A stretch of 64,000 nucleotides of DNA, from contig NC_052116.1 of assembly GCF_012273895.1 (NCBI RefSeq), forward strand, positions 2,604,001 to 2,668,000, given 5' to 3'. Of the stretch, positions 12,725 through 25,254 are shown in pieces; position 1 is the first letter of the stretch, and each line of letters begins with the position of its first letter. The notes under the pieces are model-generated. The model worked only from the letters and a program-made list of their open reading frames with translations, made no database searches and was not told where the DNA came from. The DNA is from Zerene cesonia (lineage: Eukaryota > Arthropoda > Insecta > Lepidoptera > Pieridae). The translations under genes were made by a program, and so were the position numbers.

Positions 12725-12830
12725 TGAGGCGGGAGTTAAACATGCGTCTTTTGCCGTACCGTGGCACTATGGCTGACGAAAGCTCAGGCGTTTCCGCCTA
12801 AAGATCGCTCTTTTCTAGTCTTTATATATT
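12725..12830 (-). mobile_element. tRNA-headed SINE remnant
   Basis: The plus strand reads GGCGGGAGTTAAACATGCG followed by TCTTTTGCC, a degraded version of GGCGGGGTTTGAACCCGCG followed by TCTTTTGCC at 52036. This is a B-box on the minus strand. The A-box side is not clear. It is a decayed fragment of the same SINE family. Confidence 0.45.
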
Positions 12831-14679
12831 TTTCATGTAAGTATAAAATATTTATATAATAAAGAGCTATTTTAATAGTAAAATCTTAAAACAATTCCAC
12901 CTAAATGTTACAAGCATTCAAGTGCTACGTTACAGTTGCCTGACGAGTTACCATTCCTATGTGAAATGCAAACAACTTAATTATTAATGTCAGTTTATGA
13001 TGGGTTGGTTAATTGCAGCCGTTTAATATTTTAACTTCCCTTTACGGAGAATGTTATGAGTATCTATCTACTTTTAGTAAACATTGTATTTCCGAGTAAA
13101 TTGTACATACTAAACGTAGTGAGTTTACGGAAGTGAGTTTATCAACTAGTTATGAGTTTGTATAAAGAAGTTTGATAGCGAGAAAATGTTTTTTATTTCT
13201 GTTCATTACATGATTTTTAAAGGAATTAACCTAGTGGTAAATTAAATGGATAATGCATATAATACGTATTTTTTTAAGCCTAATCCGCTTATAAAATTGT
13301 CAGCGCTTAATCAAATTTATATATATTTATTATTGCGGGCACACAAAGCTGCCTTTAGCTTAGCTTTCAATAAAGAAAGAAACATAATAACCGGATCACT
13401 CAGTAAAAAGTGATGAGGTAACAAAAACAAAAAATACAATTAATTTGACAACATACCTAGTTCTTTGTTTGAAACGGTTGAACAAAATATGTATTCTATG
13501 ATATACAATCGAATTTATGGAACATATACAACACTTACTTGTACTAAAATTGTTTTGAAAAATAGACCAAATAGCCACTGAATTCAAACTTAGTTAAAAA
13601 ACTAGGTAACAAAGCAACAGCTTTGTATGATATTTAGATAACAAATTGCGAATATCAAGAGATATAAATTATTTCACGGATAATAAGATAAATCTAAAGA
13701 AATATAGGGGCGCTTTGCACAGCACTACTAATTGATAATTGCCGTGACTAAATTGAAATAAATTGTATTATCAGAATTTAATGTTCGCAGCAAAGGCCTA
13801 CCACAATGTTTTTTTTAATTATTTGAATAAACCCAAACAACACGTAATTTCTTTTAATTATTTAAATACATATTTAATGTAATTTGATGAATAACCGTTT
13901 ATCTGACTGTTGCTTCCTAATCCACTTTATACGCTAATCGTTAAAAATTTGTTTCAATGAAACGGATTAGTTACTCGTTTATTCTAATTCCCATTATAAG
14001 AAAATGACGTTTTTCCATGAACTGAAGTAATATTGTTACACTTAAGCCTCGCGAGTAAAAGCGAAATTCTCGTCGCGTTTTCTCTGAGCAAATAACAGTT
14101 TTAGTATTCAGACGCGGTGTATGCTAATGCAACAGCTGTCGGAGCTCGAAATGTAAATATGGAGAGAGATGAAGCAGTCATTACGTGGTTAGGCCTCTGT
14201 CTGATAGAACCGTTGTTTTTCTTTATAATGATTGATAAATTAATTCAACGGAATATTTAAAACAAGGAATTATTTTCGAGCAAGGTTTATACATACATTT
14301 TAGACAGTGAAATCTAATTCATAAACACTCATATTTACATGCATTAAAAAGAAATAAAATCGACAGGGAATCTATATAACAAATAAATTAAAAAGAAAAA
14401 GAACATGGGGATAAACATGCATTTTTTAGGGGAAAGAATAAAGAAATATGATTTTTTAATTACATACACTAATGTGTATCACACACACACTTCACAGTTT
14501 TCATCGATCAAAACTGTGAAGGAAACATAACGAAAAAATTGTAATGTCAAATAATTAATTAAAATTTTCACGACATGCGTGGCGGGGTATGGTTTGAAGT
14601 TTAAACCTCATAGCAGGCATGTGTCCCTGCAGCGGGAACATAAATTAACTGATGATGATGGGGATTATATTTGTTTTAT

Positions 14680-14838
14680 ATTCTGATAGCGGTTACCCAG
14701 GCTTCGCCCGTGGTACACATATAGCCTAGCCTTCCTCAATAAATGAGCTATCTAACTTGTTGGGAGTTTAGCTATTATGGGGTATTAGTGCGTTCAAACA
14801 AACAAACTCTTTAGCTTTATAATATTAATATAGATGAT
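14680..14838 (+). mobile_element. LINE/SINE 3'-end fragment (GGCTTCGCCCGTGGTAC family)
   Basis: It shares CTTCGCCCGTGGTACA, ATATAGCCTA, CCTTCCTCAATAAAT, TGCGTTCAAACAAACAAAC and a tail of CTTTATAATATTA with the copy at 52212-52386. Both are short pieces with no coding capacity. I assign them to a lepidopteran non-LTR-derived repeat and cannot name the family from sequence alone. Confidence 0.7.
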
Positions 14839-15171
14839 ATAAAAAAATCATTTTAAGAATAACGGTTTATTAGCTTCGAATTATTGTCTTACTCGATTTC
14901 TATTAACCAGTTTTTTTATATGGCTAAGTATTTTTCAATACACAATATTGGACCTCATAACCCTCATATGATACACCATCATTTAATTAATATTTAATTA
15001 TTCCATTGAATAATACGAAAATGCTATTTAGCTACGTGTTTACTTGTGTGTGAAATTCACAGGTGTGTCAAGCCTTGACCGCTGTAGGTTACGTATACTA
15101 GTATACTCGTAAATGCATTATTTTAATGAAACAGATGGTTGATAGTAAATATGTTATGTACAAGTGTAGTC

Positions 15172-15199
15172 ATATAATACTAGTATTATGTTATCTGTG
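15172..15199. repeat. Member of a small CACAGATAACATAA palindrome family
   Basis: ATAATACTAGTATTATG followed by TTATCTGTG. It matches the right half of the palindrome at 17377-17419 and the copy at 19989-20023. Confidence 0.5.
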
Positions 15200-17376
15200 A
15201 TATAAGGCTCGTGATTTTAACATAAGCCTAAGAAATGATACTTACTGAATAACATCATAATCATAATAATGTTATATACTTACCAGCCAACTCGGTAAAT
15301 GCTGTTCTGCTCTAAACTTATGATTTAGGGGTATGACAATAAATGTACAGAATTTTATATATATAGAGATAATGATATATTCGCATAAAACACTTTCAGT
15401 CTTAGAGCAAAACGTACTTGGCATTTTTTATGAGTTTAAATAAAGAAGGCTTAAAGCCTACTCTCTTTAAAAGAGAGAAAATAAAAAAGGTTCAATTTCT
15501 CTATATTTGACTCTACGAGCATATCTACCTAAAATTATGTCCTTTTTTAATAAAGATTAACTTAAATTATGTAAAATGGGAAATCTTTATTTTTAGATTA
15601 CTTTATACATTTCTAAATTCGCTATTTTGAATACCTATTTTTGTTTGCTATTAATCTTTTATTCTGTTCCACGTGTTGACCAGTTCAATTGTGATTAATT
15701 TGATGAAATGAATTTAATTTTAATTAGAATTTCCTCTTACTATGGTTACACAATAAGCTTTATTTATTGAATTTAATGGACATCATTTTGTCTTATTATT
15801 AAGAAAATAGTTAATACGATTCGTGTTTCATATTCATTAAATTTCGATAAACATTGTTACGAAAAGTTTTTAATTTCTAAATGTATAATACTCGCGTAAA
15901 ACCAATTACAAGAAAATACTATTGTTACGTAGTTAAATACTCATAGCATAACGTGACTGTTTGAAATACATCCTAAAGCATACATAAATTTTTGTGCCAT
16001 CAAATAATAAACACAGTGTAGTTAAAACCAAGTTATTGATTATTGGCTCTCGAAACCAGAAAAAAATAGAAATTGTATTTCGAATTGAAGGACAAAGCGC
16101 AAAAAACTAACATTATTATATCAATTCAACGAAACATACCTTTACATATGCACTATTTTATAATCCTCTTCAAAATACAATAACACATTAAAACTGTTAC
16201 ATGTAAAACAATGATCACATTCAATTTATATAATGATTTCGAAAATTACGTTAAACTTTCCCGCGTTTTTTATTTCTATGGCGGGAAATACGTGCGCTAT
16301 ATTCAAAGTTAAGGTTGGTACTAACTCGCGGTTTTCAGTTGTTTACACCCCCGCCCTCCGAGCCCTAGGGATGGTACTTAAATGCCTTGCAGTCCTCAGG
16401 TATATGATATGGTTTTATTTAATTATGGGATTACGGTTGGCTGATAACTATATTGTCGTTTTATAACTCTGTACGTCGATTTGAGTTTATACAGTTCAAT
16501 TTAATGTTTTGTGCTAGCTTTGAAACTTGGATCTAATATGATCGTTTTTTTTTTAATTGCAATATTGATTTAAACTCCACGTTATTTTATTATTGCAATT
16601 TGATTTTAATATTTAAGTACGACTTATATACGCTACGAATTGGATGATTAAATTAATTACCTACCTATTTTGGTTTTATTATAATATTTTTTTTATGCGT
16701 CGTTCATTACAGTATAGTGATTTTTTCAAGCAAACTTTTGGTTATTTAGTATATTTGCTTGATACAATATTTTTTTTTGTTAAAAAACTGTAAATTATAA
16801 TTCAAATTACATTTATTTATTAATATTATTCTGCGGCTAATACATTCTACCTATATAGTTTGGGTGTGCAAATATTATAAATCGAAAATTAAATTAACAT
16901 TAATGTCATACTAGGTATTCTTTAATATCATAAATACTTCAATGTCATAAAATTGTTTCATTATTAATCAGTTCGTTACCCTTTTTAAATAGATTTACTG
17001 GTAGTTCCTTGAAGTTATCCGGTATTTTACTATATATATTAACAGTCATATATATTACGTTAAATTTAGTTGTTTTTATTCTACTGTAACTGTGTAATAC
17101 CTTTTTATCAATAAACATTCAATGATTTTATTGAAAGCAATCAAATTTACACGATTCAATGCATTACTTTACGCTCAATATGAATTGTTACGGCTAATTT
17201 CACAACATTACGTAAAATATTAACTAAGCATATGATATTCATTTATTATGTAGTTAATAAATAATTTATTCAAAAGAAGTACTAAAATATTTTGTAATGA
17301 AGCTGAGTTATTGAGACAATAAATTATATTGATGGCATACTTAAACATTGTGTTTATAGTAGTACCTATAGTATTA

Positions 17377-17419
17377 CCACAGATAACATAACACTATGCT
17401 AGTATTAGATTATCTGTGG
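17377..17419. repeat. Near-palindrome with CCACAGATAA / TTATCTGTGG ends
   Basis: A 43-base foldback: CCACAGATAACATAACACTA at the left and AGTATTAGATTATCTGTGG at the right, separated by a short middle with TGCT. It is the most complete of four related sites (also 15172, 19989 and, weaker, 42301). It could be a very small MITE or terminal inverted repeats left after internal loss. Confidence 0.6.
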
Positions 17420-19128
17420 GGTAGTATGGGTAATTTAAATTGAATTTTATCTTATCAAAATATGTAAGACGATTGTTAAAGATTGACTTAACTTACTTAC
17501 TTAAATTAAGTTCTAGCTCCTCCCTTTTGGAAGAAGGGCAGTATCACTACTATATTTTCAAACGACTCCAAGAAAGGAGGAGGCTATTAATTCGACTGTA
17601 TTTATTTATTTGTTTTTTTTTTCTGGGACAAGCGATTTAGATTTGGTCTACTTCTGAAAAATAATAGACGCTATGTTTTTGTTAAAAAGCAATTATTTTC
17701 TAGAGATGTGAAGAATATAATATAATTTCGTTTAGCCCCAAGGTTTTTCCCCCCTTTTATTATATTAATCAGCTAAAGCTGGCTAATCATCGAATAAAAT
17801 TTGATAAAAATCAGAAATGCGAGCTGAGAAAAGCTTTCACACTATTTCTACAATCTTCAACGTTCATATACAGAATACAAGGGATAAGATATCTTGTTTA
17901 AAATATTATACAACATTACATTTTTTTTTGTTTAAAACTGTCTGTGTTATCTATAATCTATTTGAAAAAATGCATTATCAAGATTATTTTAAAGAAACTA
18001 GAAGTACTTTATATTTCATTAATTAATTTTAATGTAAAGAACACGTTGTTTACAAAAAGTTAAATGTTACTGTTATCTTAGGACATAAACAGCCTAAAGC
18101 ATTACAAGGCTTGAGGGTTCTATCGTCCCAGTTAACGTTAGGCATCTTCCTGCTTATAAAGTTTGCAACTTCATGTCATTAGTTCGTGTCAAGGTTGCGA
18201 GGCTGCCTTAGGTTGTAGGTTACGATTACATACTATGATATTACCATGTGTTTATTGTGTAGTATCTTGCCTTGATATGTAATGTCGCAAAAAGTTGCGA
18301 GTAAATGTTTCATTGTTATAAAATATTAAAGTTTGGGACAAATCTTAAAATCGAGACTGTCAGTGGATACGTCAAACGTTCAGATATAATTGGTCTATAT
18401 GTGTAGTCCCGTTTGGTTATCAGGGTACGACTATTCTCGTATTTGAAGTGTCATCGTAGATTTTTCTTCAGCACAGAGTAATAAGTAACAAATGAAAAAT
18501 AACAGTAATTGAAATAGAACATCAGTCTTGAATCTTGATTTGTACACACTTTTATTACTGGACATTGTCAGAATCCGCCTTTTTTGGGACCGGTAAGACC
18601 ATGGACTAAAGGAACAAGAAATGGATAGAATTGGTGTAACTTTGCCAGATGGAAAATGTTTGTTTACTTGACTAGGTACTGACTATTCTATCTGAGTCTC
18701 ACCCCGTTATAATGCTCGAAAAATAAAAATTATTGAGTTATGGAGTATAAAATACATTTGTTTATGAACAGATGTTTAAGAGATATCGTACTACAAATTT
18801 TCATTCAATCTTAATACGCGACTCCTTAATAATTGTCCTGCGACACAAAATCACCAATTATTAATCTTATTTAGTAATCAGCTAGCGTTTTCACACCGTA
18901 ATTAATAAATCAGATGTAAGTAGCATTAACGGTCCATTGTCTGCAGTCGGCAAATCGTGAGGTGCGAGACAATGTGATTGAATTGCAAGCGTTTAATAAA
19001 TTATATTGCGAATGAGCTTTGTCACCTACAGAAAGAATTCATTATTCAAACAATAATCTTTGTTCAAGCAATACTCGTATTATAACACTGAAATTTTTAA
19101 CAATTGTATAGATTAATCATCCGACTAA

Positions 19129-19319
19129 TCCTACTAATATTATAAATGCGAAAGTTGTAAGATGTGTGTGTGTTACTCTTTCACTAAAACTACTGAACCG
19201 ATTGCAATGAAATTTGGTACGTAGACAGCTGGACAACTGGAATAACATACAGGCAATTTTTATCCCGATATTCCTACGGGATGCGGAATTACGCGGGTAA
19301 AACCACGGGGCGCAGATAG
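19129..19319 (+). mobile_element. Lep1-type Helitron, non-autonomous
   Basis: It starts TCCTACTAATATTATAAATG and has the internal ACTGAACCGATTGCAATGAA and TTTGGTACGTAGACAGCTGG blocks. Near its right end it has TATCCCGATATTCCTACGGG, then a hairpin and GCGCAGATAG|T. The final CTAG has decayed to ATAG and the hairpin to GCGGGTAAAACCAC. It is an old copy with no ORF. Confidence 0.85.
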
Positions 19320-19784
19320 TTAACCTAATAATTGGATGATTTTTTGTGCAATGCCGTTTAATCTTCTCTCTTATTTTCGTTCTAATTTAAGTATATTTTA
19401 TCTTTTCTTTTTCATGGAACAGGTATTTTATCTGTAAAAAATACAGGCTATAAAATTTATTAAATCTTATATACAACATTGTCACATTTTAAAACCTCCA
19501 TAATTTCGAAATTATTCTTGGAGCTCGACCAATTTATATTCGAAATGACTAACAGACGTAAAGAGGTCATGGCGCCAAAATGTTAAGCCACGAAAACAAT
19601 ATATTCAAAAGCATTCACGCGTTTAAATAATTTAATCCTCATTTGGATATTGAATGGAGTTTTGATGAAATTGTGTGCTTTCATACTACTTTTAATTAAC
19701 ATGCCTTTTATTTTATGAAAAGAAAAATTGAGTGTTATATGTAAAAAATAATTTAAGACTAATATATAAGAATATGAGTAAGTA

Positions 19785-19960
19785 GCCTGCGCCTGCGGCT
19801 TCGCCCGCGCAGTCAAGGGAAAAATCAAACAGAGGTTCATCCAGTATAGTTAGTTAGGTTTTCTGGGATAAGAAGTATCCTATGTCATTTCTCGGGTCTC
19901 AAATTAAATCTGTACCAAATTTGAAAAAGAGATTCACATACAGAAAAAGTTACAGTGGAG
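19785..19960 (+). mobile_element. LINE/SINE 3' fragment (CGGCTTCGCCCGCG family)
   Basis: It contains TGCGGCTTCGCCCGCGCAGT, TTCTGGGATAAGAAGTATCC, TATGTCATTTCTCGGGTCTC and CTGTACCAAATTTG. This is the order of the common lepidopteran repeat whose consensus runs from the CCCGCGGCTTCG start to the TACCAAATTTC block. It is non-coding and diverged. Confidence 0.55.
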
Positions 19961-19988
19961 AAATGAGCAAGCGAGTTTCGCTACCCGT

Positions 19989-20023
19989 CATAGTATATAC
20001 ACTATGGTATTATGTTATCTGTG
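19989..20023. repeat. Member of the CACAGATAACATAA palindrome family
   Basis: CATAGTATATACACTATGGT followed by ATTATGTTATCTGTG. The right half matches 15185-15199 and the reverse complement of 17378-17391. Confidence 0.5.
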
Positions 20024-20576
20024 CTGTGATGGTTGGTTCTAAACTTGATTTAATTTGTTCAAAAAACTATATTGTGGCGAATAATAAAATTGACAATTAA
20101 TAAAAGGCGGCTAAATTATAAAAATAACATTTATTAACTAAAATATATTGACTAAAAATTCTATTTATTGTTATCAATAGATATAGATAAGCATTATAAC
20201 AGATTGATATGTTTAATGTGAGTAAAAATAATTACAATTCATGGTATTTTTGCATTATCCTAACTTAATGACCGATCGCATAGTGATTTATGAACAGTTC
20301 TATTAAAATTAAAATTAATATTTGGTAAGCTTAAAAAATTAACTATATTATAAAATATGTACATTATATATTATCTTTGGTATCAGTTTCGAAATATTGC
20401 ACTTTCATTTGTTGTTGAATTGAATCATAATCAATATCATTATGGTACATAAAAATAAACTAAAATTTCAGTATTTTTGCGAAAGTCTCATATTGTCTGA
20501 ATTTATGTATAAAAAAATTATATATCGCATTAAGTGTCTAATTTATCTAACTAAACCACTTTTATGGTAAATTTTA

Positions 20577-23186
20577 TTAACTAGTCGTTTCATTTTTGGC
20601 TAGAGTTTCAAAAATATGCTTGTACCAGAATTCAACAGTCTTGCCCCATGCTCCAAGTGTAGCTTCATCCAATTTTAGTACTTCAATAAACATATTCACT
20701 ATGACTCCTTTTAAATCCTGAAAATAAACGTTATTTTACCTATTAGTTTTATATCATTCAAACGCTAATAAACATGCTTTTTTGTATGCCATATAGTATT
20801 TCATCGTTTTGCGTATTAGTATGAAACATCATTCTGATCGTAATTCTAGCATTCAATAGTCATATATAGCTTTTGTTTTAAGTAAATGTTTAGTGCAGAA
20901 TGCAGTTTGGCTACGAGAACTTTTCTGGGATCAAAACGAGAATCAAACAAATGTTCATTATTTATAAACTCTGTGTCTATAATATTCTACGTGTAATAGA
21001 CTTTTTAATAACTAAAAACTAGCACATTTTTAGTACATTTCTATATGTTAATTTATTGGCAAAATTTGGAGTATTAAAACTAAATCCAAAGTTGCACTAA
21101 TCAGACTTGAGTTTCAATTACAATAAATACTTACATGAAAATGATATTCTTGTATTCTCCGTCTACCATGCGACTCTCCGAGTTTGTTCATCATCACAAC
21201 CACCACCTCAGGTTGATGTAGATTTATCACCGCTTGATTCAAAGAAGACATTAAATTGATAACGTGCGCTCTAAATTGAATGTTATTTGCGTATTCCTCT
21301 TCTGGGACATTTCTGATCATTTTGAAAAACTCCAGTGTTTTGGGGTATGCTCGGAAGAACCTGGGGAAAGTTTTAATAGCAGAAGTATTGAGTTCTGTTG
21401 ACTATAAACCAAAACTTCTTTAAGAGAGATCTATTATACAAAACCGTCATGTATTCTATCTTTACGGTTTATTCGTTAATTGAGTAGATGATAAGCTTTT
21501 ACTAAGATGAATTATTAAATTCAACCAAAGGAATCAAAAATTTATCAAAACATCGAAACGGGAACATAAGCAATCAGAGACTTTCAAACTTCCCAGACAC
21601 GTACACAAACAATTGCATACGTTTTTGGAGCAATCGTTTATTTTAACTTTACAGTCAATTTGCTAACCGTTCGACATCTTCTCTTTTGATGTTATAGCGA
21701 TAAACGTTGAAAAGAGGGCCATAAACATTTTATAGAATCGTAAAATGAAAAGTATCTCATTGCTTGCGAACCATGTAATGAAATGTGTAAATAAATAATA
21801 CCAAGTCATTTATTACGTGCTTCACAAATATTGGTATAACGTAAAGATATGGTAAATATTGGCTCGATGTTCTGTTTGAATAGATTATTGCAAATTTGAT
21901 CGCTGTTGACAGTTTGCATATTTGGATTTCTCAAAATAGCCGATTGGCACGGTTGTGCTATTTTGAAGCGGATATTTCGAGTTATTAAGAAGTATGTTTA
22001 TTTTAGTTAATTATAATCGTTTTGCACAAACGATTATAATTGCACAAAAATTACGATTGCTAGACCAGTAATTTTTTGGGATACTTTGTCAGATTCTTAT
22101 GGAATTCTGTATCTCTGATTTATTGGGTTTCATCCCATATTTTCATGATAAATTATTGGTCATGATAGTTATTTCAATGCAGTCGCAAACACAAAGGACT
22201 TATCAAAAATTTTACATATCCGTTTAGCATTGCAATAATAATTCATACGATTTCTTGGCATGTATACATTTCTGAAATAAATCAAAAGCCGTTACCAGGC
22301 GGAATAACCGTCGGAAACATTGTAGACTATTCCAAAGCAATGAAAGCGAATTGAATTGAACATCGGTATTGTGAGTTGCTGTCGAGATTCAATTGTGTAT
22401 TCAGTGCGAGTCGCATACTTTATTAATCTTATTCCCTCGTCTCCATTTTGTATTTCCTACTTCGCTAGTGGACATTTATTTTTCTTTTGTTAAGATCTTC
22501 ATTTGTTAATGTACCCGCTTTCCCCGGGGAATTACATCTGAGGATTTTTTAGTTTGAATGTTGAAATGGAGAGTTTGTGTAGTGTAACTAATGAATTTGG
22601 TTTACATTTTCTTCAAAGTTAGTTCTTATTATTTTATTATTTTAAATACGACTACGACCAGTCCCTAGACTCTTTGTCAAGATATCCTAGAGAGACGTAT
22701 GAAATATTATTAAAACATTATTTGTGTCATACGCGTCCAGATTTGTAAGTTAGTAAGTACAGAAATCAGGAAATGCTTAAGCCCTTTTTTAATAACAAAT
22801 TCGAAGAAAATATAGAATTACTAGCTGACCCGGCAAACGCTGTTCTGCCTTATTCTTATCATTTAGGGTTATAAAAAAATAGATGTTGTCTGATTCTCAG
22901 ACCTACCCGATAAGCACCAAAAATTACATCAAAATCGGTCAAGCAGTTTCGGAGGAGTATGGCAACGAAAACTGTGACACGAGAATTTTATATATTAGAT
23001 AATGGAATTATATCCAATATTTTAATCTTACCTTCTTAGTAGTTCCGTTCCGGTAGCTAGGGCATTGGCATAAACAGGGGTCCAAGATTTTTGCACAGCA
23101 TGAATTTCTCGTTTTGACAGCCCTGAGACAGGGTTGACTTCATCAGGATCGCCGCCCCATAGTAAGTGACTAAACCAGGTACCCAT
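20577..23186 (-). CDS. Globin (173 residues, three exons) with N-terminal extension
   Basis: Exons on the minus strand: 23032-23186 (phase 2 end), 21135-21360 (phase 0 end), 20577-20717 with TAA. The two introns fall at the ancestral globin positions B12.2 and G7.0. Globins bind haem and O2 or other small gases; insect intracellular globins are thought to act in O2 supply or redox protection. Visible landmarks: Pro58 (C2), Phe64 (CD1), distal His84 (E7, FRAHVINLM), proximal His116 (F8, GESHGRRRI), and the G/H-helix region LGAWGKTVEFWYKHIF. Residues 1-22 precede helix A and start MGTWFS, giving Gly2 and Ser6 as in N-myristoylation signals. The acceptor (GCTTTCAG) abuts the ATG, so a separate 5' UTR exon is expected to the right. 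An AATAAA overlaps the stop region at 20573-20578. A paralogous first exon lies at 8226-8380. I cannot place it confidently among named insect globin types. Confidence 0.93.
22009..22041. repeat. Perfect 14-bp stem hairpin in globin intron 1
   Basis: AATTATAATCGTTT, loop TGCAC, then AAACGATTATAATT. A perfect inverted repeat with a 5-base loop inside the intron between globin exons 1 and 2. I recognise no element for it. Confidence 0.8.
22821..22999 (-). mobile_element. Non-autonomous Helitron in globin intron 1
   Basis: On the minus strand it starts TCTAATATATAAAATTCTCG and ends CGTTTGCCGGGTCAGCTAG, flanked by A on the 5' side and T on the 3' side, the Helitron A|T target. It sits 32 bases past the globin exon 1 donor (exon ends at 23032). 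No ORF. Same family as 35247-35422 and 24340-24519. Confidence 0.85.
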
Positions 23187-24339
23187 CTGAAAGCGAGATA
23201 TTTTTTAATTATTATTGAACCACACTCTAACTATAACACATTTTTTAGATAGTGAAAATATGTGTTTTTTAATCCAATAATCTCTTGATTAGATTACTGC
23301 ACTTATTTTATGCTAAATAAACGTGCTAAATTCTTCTAGTAGGTACTTATTTTAATAAATCCCAAAAATATCGACTGCACTTTAAATTGTAACAGCAAAT
23401 TCCCAATAGAGTCCAAAAGGTCTTAGATATTGTTATGAATGAATAAACTAATAATCAAGTTTTATTGAATGCTATTGAGCGGCAATTACCATTTCAATAT
23501 AATATAGTTTATAGTGCGATGTCAAAATGATAAGATTCACTTCCAGAGATACAAGATTGACCACGGTTTCACTGGTTTAAATAAGATTATCATTGTTTTG
23601 TTAAACACACATTTAAAAGAGCATTCTGTAAAGTTAACGGTTGGATCCATACAGTCATAAGCAAGAATGGTTTCTGATTTTTTTTTAATATAATAGCCTA
23701 ACATATTTCAGTTAATTAGCTACTTTTATTAATGATAAAAATTATGGTAATGAAGTAATTCTTCTAATAATTCGATAGAAATAACATCTCATTAAAATTT
23801 TAACATTGCCAACCTAATAATAGTCTTTATGGACTATTTCGCCATAAAGTGATTATCGAAACAAACGGTTTGGAGAGTTTCCAATGTGGAGTTAATCGGT
23901 CACATAGTGTTTGATACTTAGTTTGTTTGACCACAAACAAATATAACTTGGCCTCGATTGAGTTAATATTTGAGTCCGCACTAGGTACATTGAAGTATAC
24001 TCGTGCGGTATAGCGTGGTGTTTCAGTTGATGAAATGGTGCTGTTAGTTTGGGCTGGTTAAAGCGGGAAATTGGATTTCTAGAAAAGTACTTCTAGAATA
24101 GAATTCAATCATTATAAATGAGTATACCGACTATATTATAGAGAATAATATAGTTATGCATATCAATTTCTTCAAATAGTTTTTGTTAAGAAAAACTTTC
24201 AAAATAATAATATAAAAAGAACGTTGATACACAATTTTTAATATTTTGGTTCACAAGATCGGTCGGTCTTTTAAACTCTTTACTATATATATTATAATTA
24301 GGGAATTATTTAGACAATATATCAAAACCTTTTTTTTTA

Positions 24340-24519
24340 TCTTGTGTATAAAATTTTTGTGTCACTATGCTAGTTACCTTACTCCTCCGAAACGGGTGGA
24401 CCGATTCAAATGAAATTTTGTGTGCATATATCGGATAGGTCTGAGAATCAGCCAACATCTATTTTTTATAACCCTAAATGATAAGAATAATGTAGAACTG
24501 CGTTTGCCGGGTCAGCTAT
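24340..24519 (+). mobile_element. Non-autonomous Helitron
   Basis: TCTTGTGTATAAAATTTTTG at the left; ACTCCTCCGAAACGGGTGGA, GGTCTGAGAATCAGCCAACA and ATAACCCTAAATGATAAGAA inside; GCGTTTGCCGGGTCAGCTAT at the right. The terminal CTAG has changed to CTAT. Same family as 22821-22999, in the other orientation. Confidence 0.8.
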
Positions 24520-24601
24520 TATAAATATATAAAAAGAAAGGTTCTTGACATATTGTCAAAAGTAGTCTCCAACTCTGTAGTTTAATTGTAAGTCAATGTA
24601 A

Positions 24602-24680
24602 ATATACAATGTAAATTTAAACTAAGTGTAAACTGTTAAGTCACAAGTTATACAATGTAAATTTAAACAAAGTGTAAATA
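24602..24680. repeat. Two-copy tandem repeat, about 46-base period
   Basis: TATACAATGTAAATTTAAAC followed by A/TAAGTGTAAA occurs at about 24605 and again at about 24650, with related TGTAAAT words around it. Simple local duplication. Confidence 0.7.
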
Positions 24681-25254
24681 CAAAAGCTCGAAAAGACACG
24701 AGTTTTATCCGAGTACAAAATATACATTCATCATACTGAGGAAAAAATATAAAAAAAAATACTCAAATTTATAGATTTCTATTTGCTTTGAAGTTTTACC
24801 ATATATTATGATCATAATTATAAAGTACAAAGTACAAACGTTTTGGTAACTTAATCCATAAATCAAATATATAATATGCATTAAAAAAGAAGGACTTTTA
24901 CTGTACATGTAAGTAAATAAAATACAGACTTGATTTTATCAGATAAGCAATGCATTTATTTATTAAGGTTTTACAATACGTTTATAGAAATAAACGTGTT
25001 ATAAGGTATTTAAGGGAATTGTTATTGTCGAAATAGATACATTATTGATCGTTTAGACTACCCGCGTAGGTGTGACAAACGGAAGCTGAAATCGAAACGG
25101 AAATGTGTATTTGTATGAAAGATTTCAGAATTGTATATTGTCGCGCTTTCTTTTTAATAGGATTTCCGTGTACACCTTTGATTTACATATAATATTATTA
25201 TTTTTATATATTATTACTTATATATACATGTAAGGATATTATTTAAAGCATGCA

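Larger units (their letters stand above)
8381..20576. other. 12.2-kb gene-free interval between the two globins
   Basis: I found no exon here that I can support. It contains a chimeric Helitron (10886-11069), a short GGGCGGAGCCGGG repeat remnant near 12061, a tRNA-headed SINE remnant (12725-12830), LINE/SINE pieces (14680-14838, 19785-19960), a Lep1-type Helitron (19129-19319) and small palindromes (15172, 17377, 19989). Blocks that look less AT-rich than their surroundings at 10440-10700, 14040-14200 and 16250-16400 are not explained by repeats I recognise. The undetected 5' UTR exon of the second globin should lie here. Confidence 0.6.
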
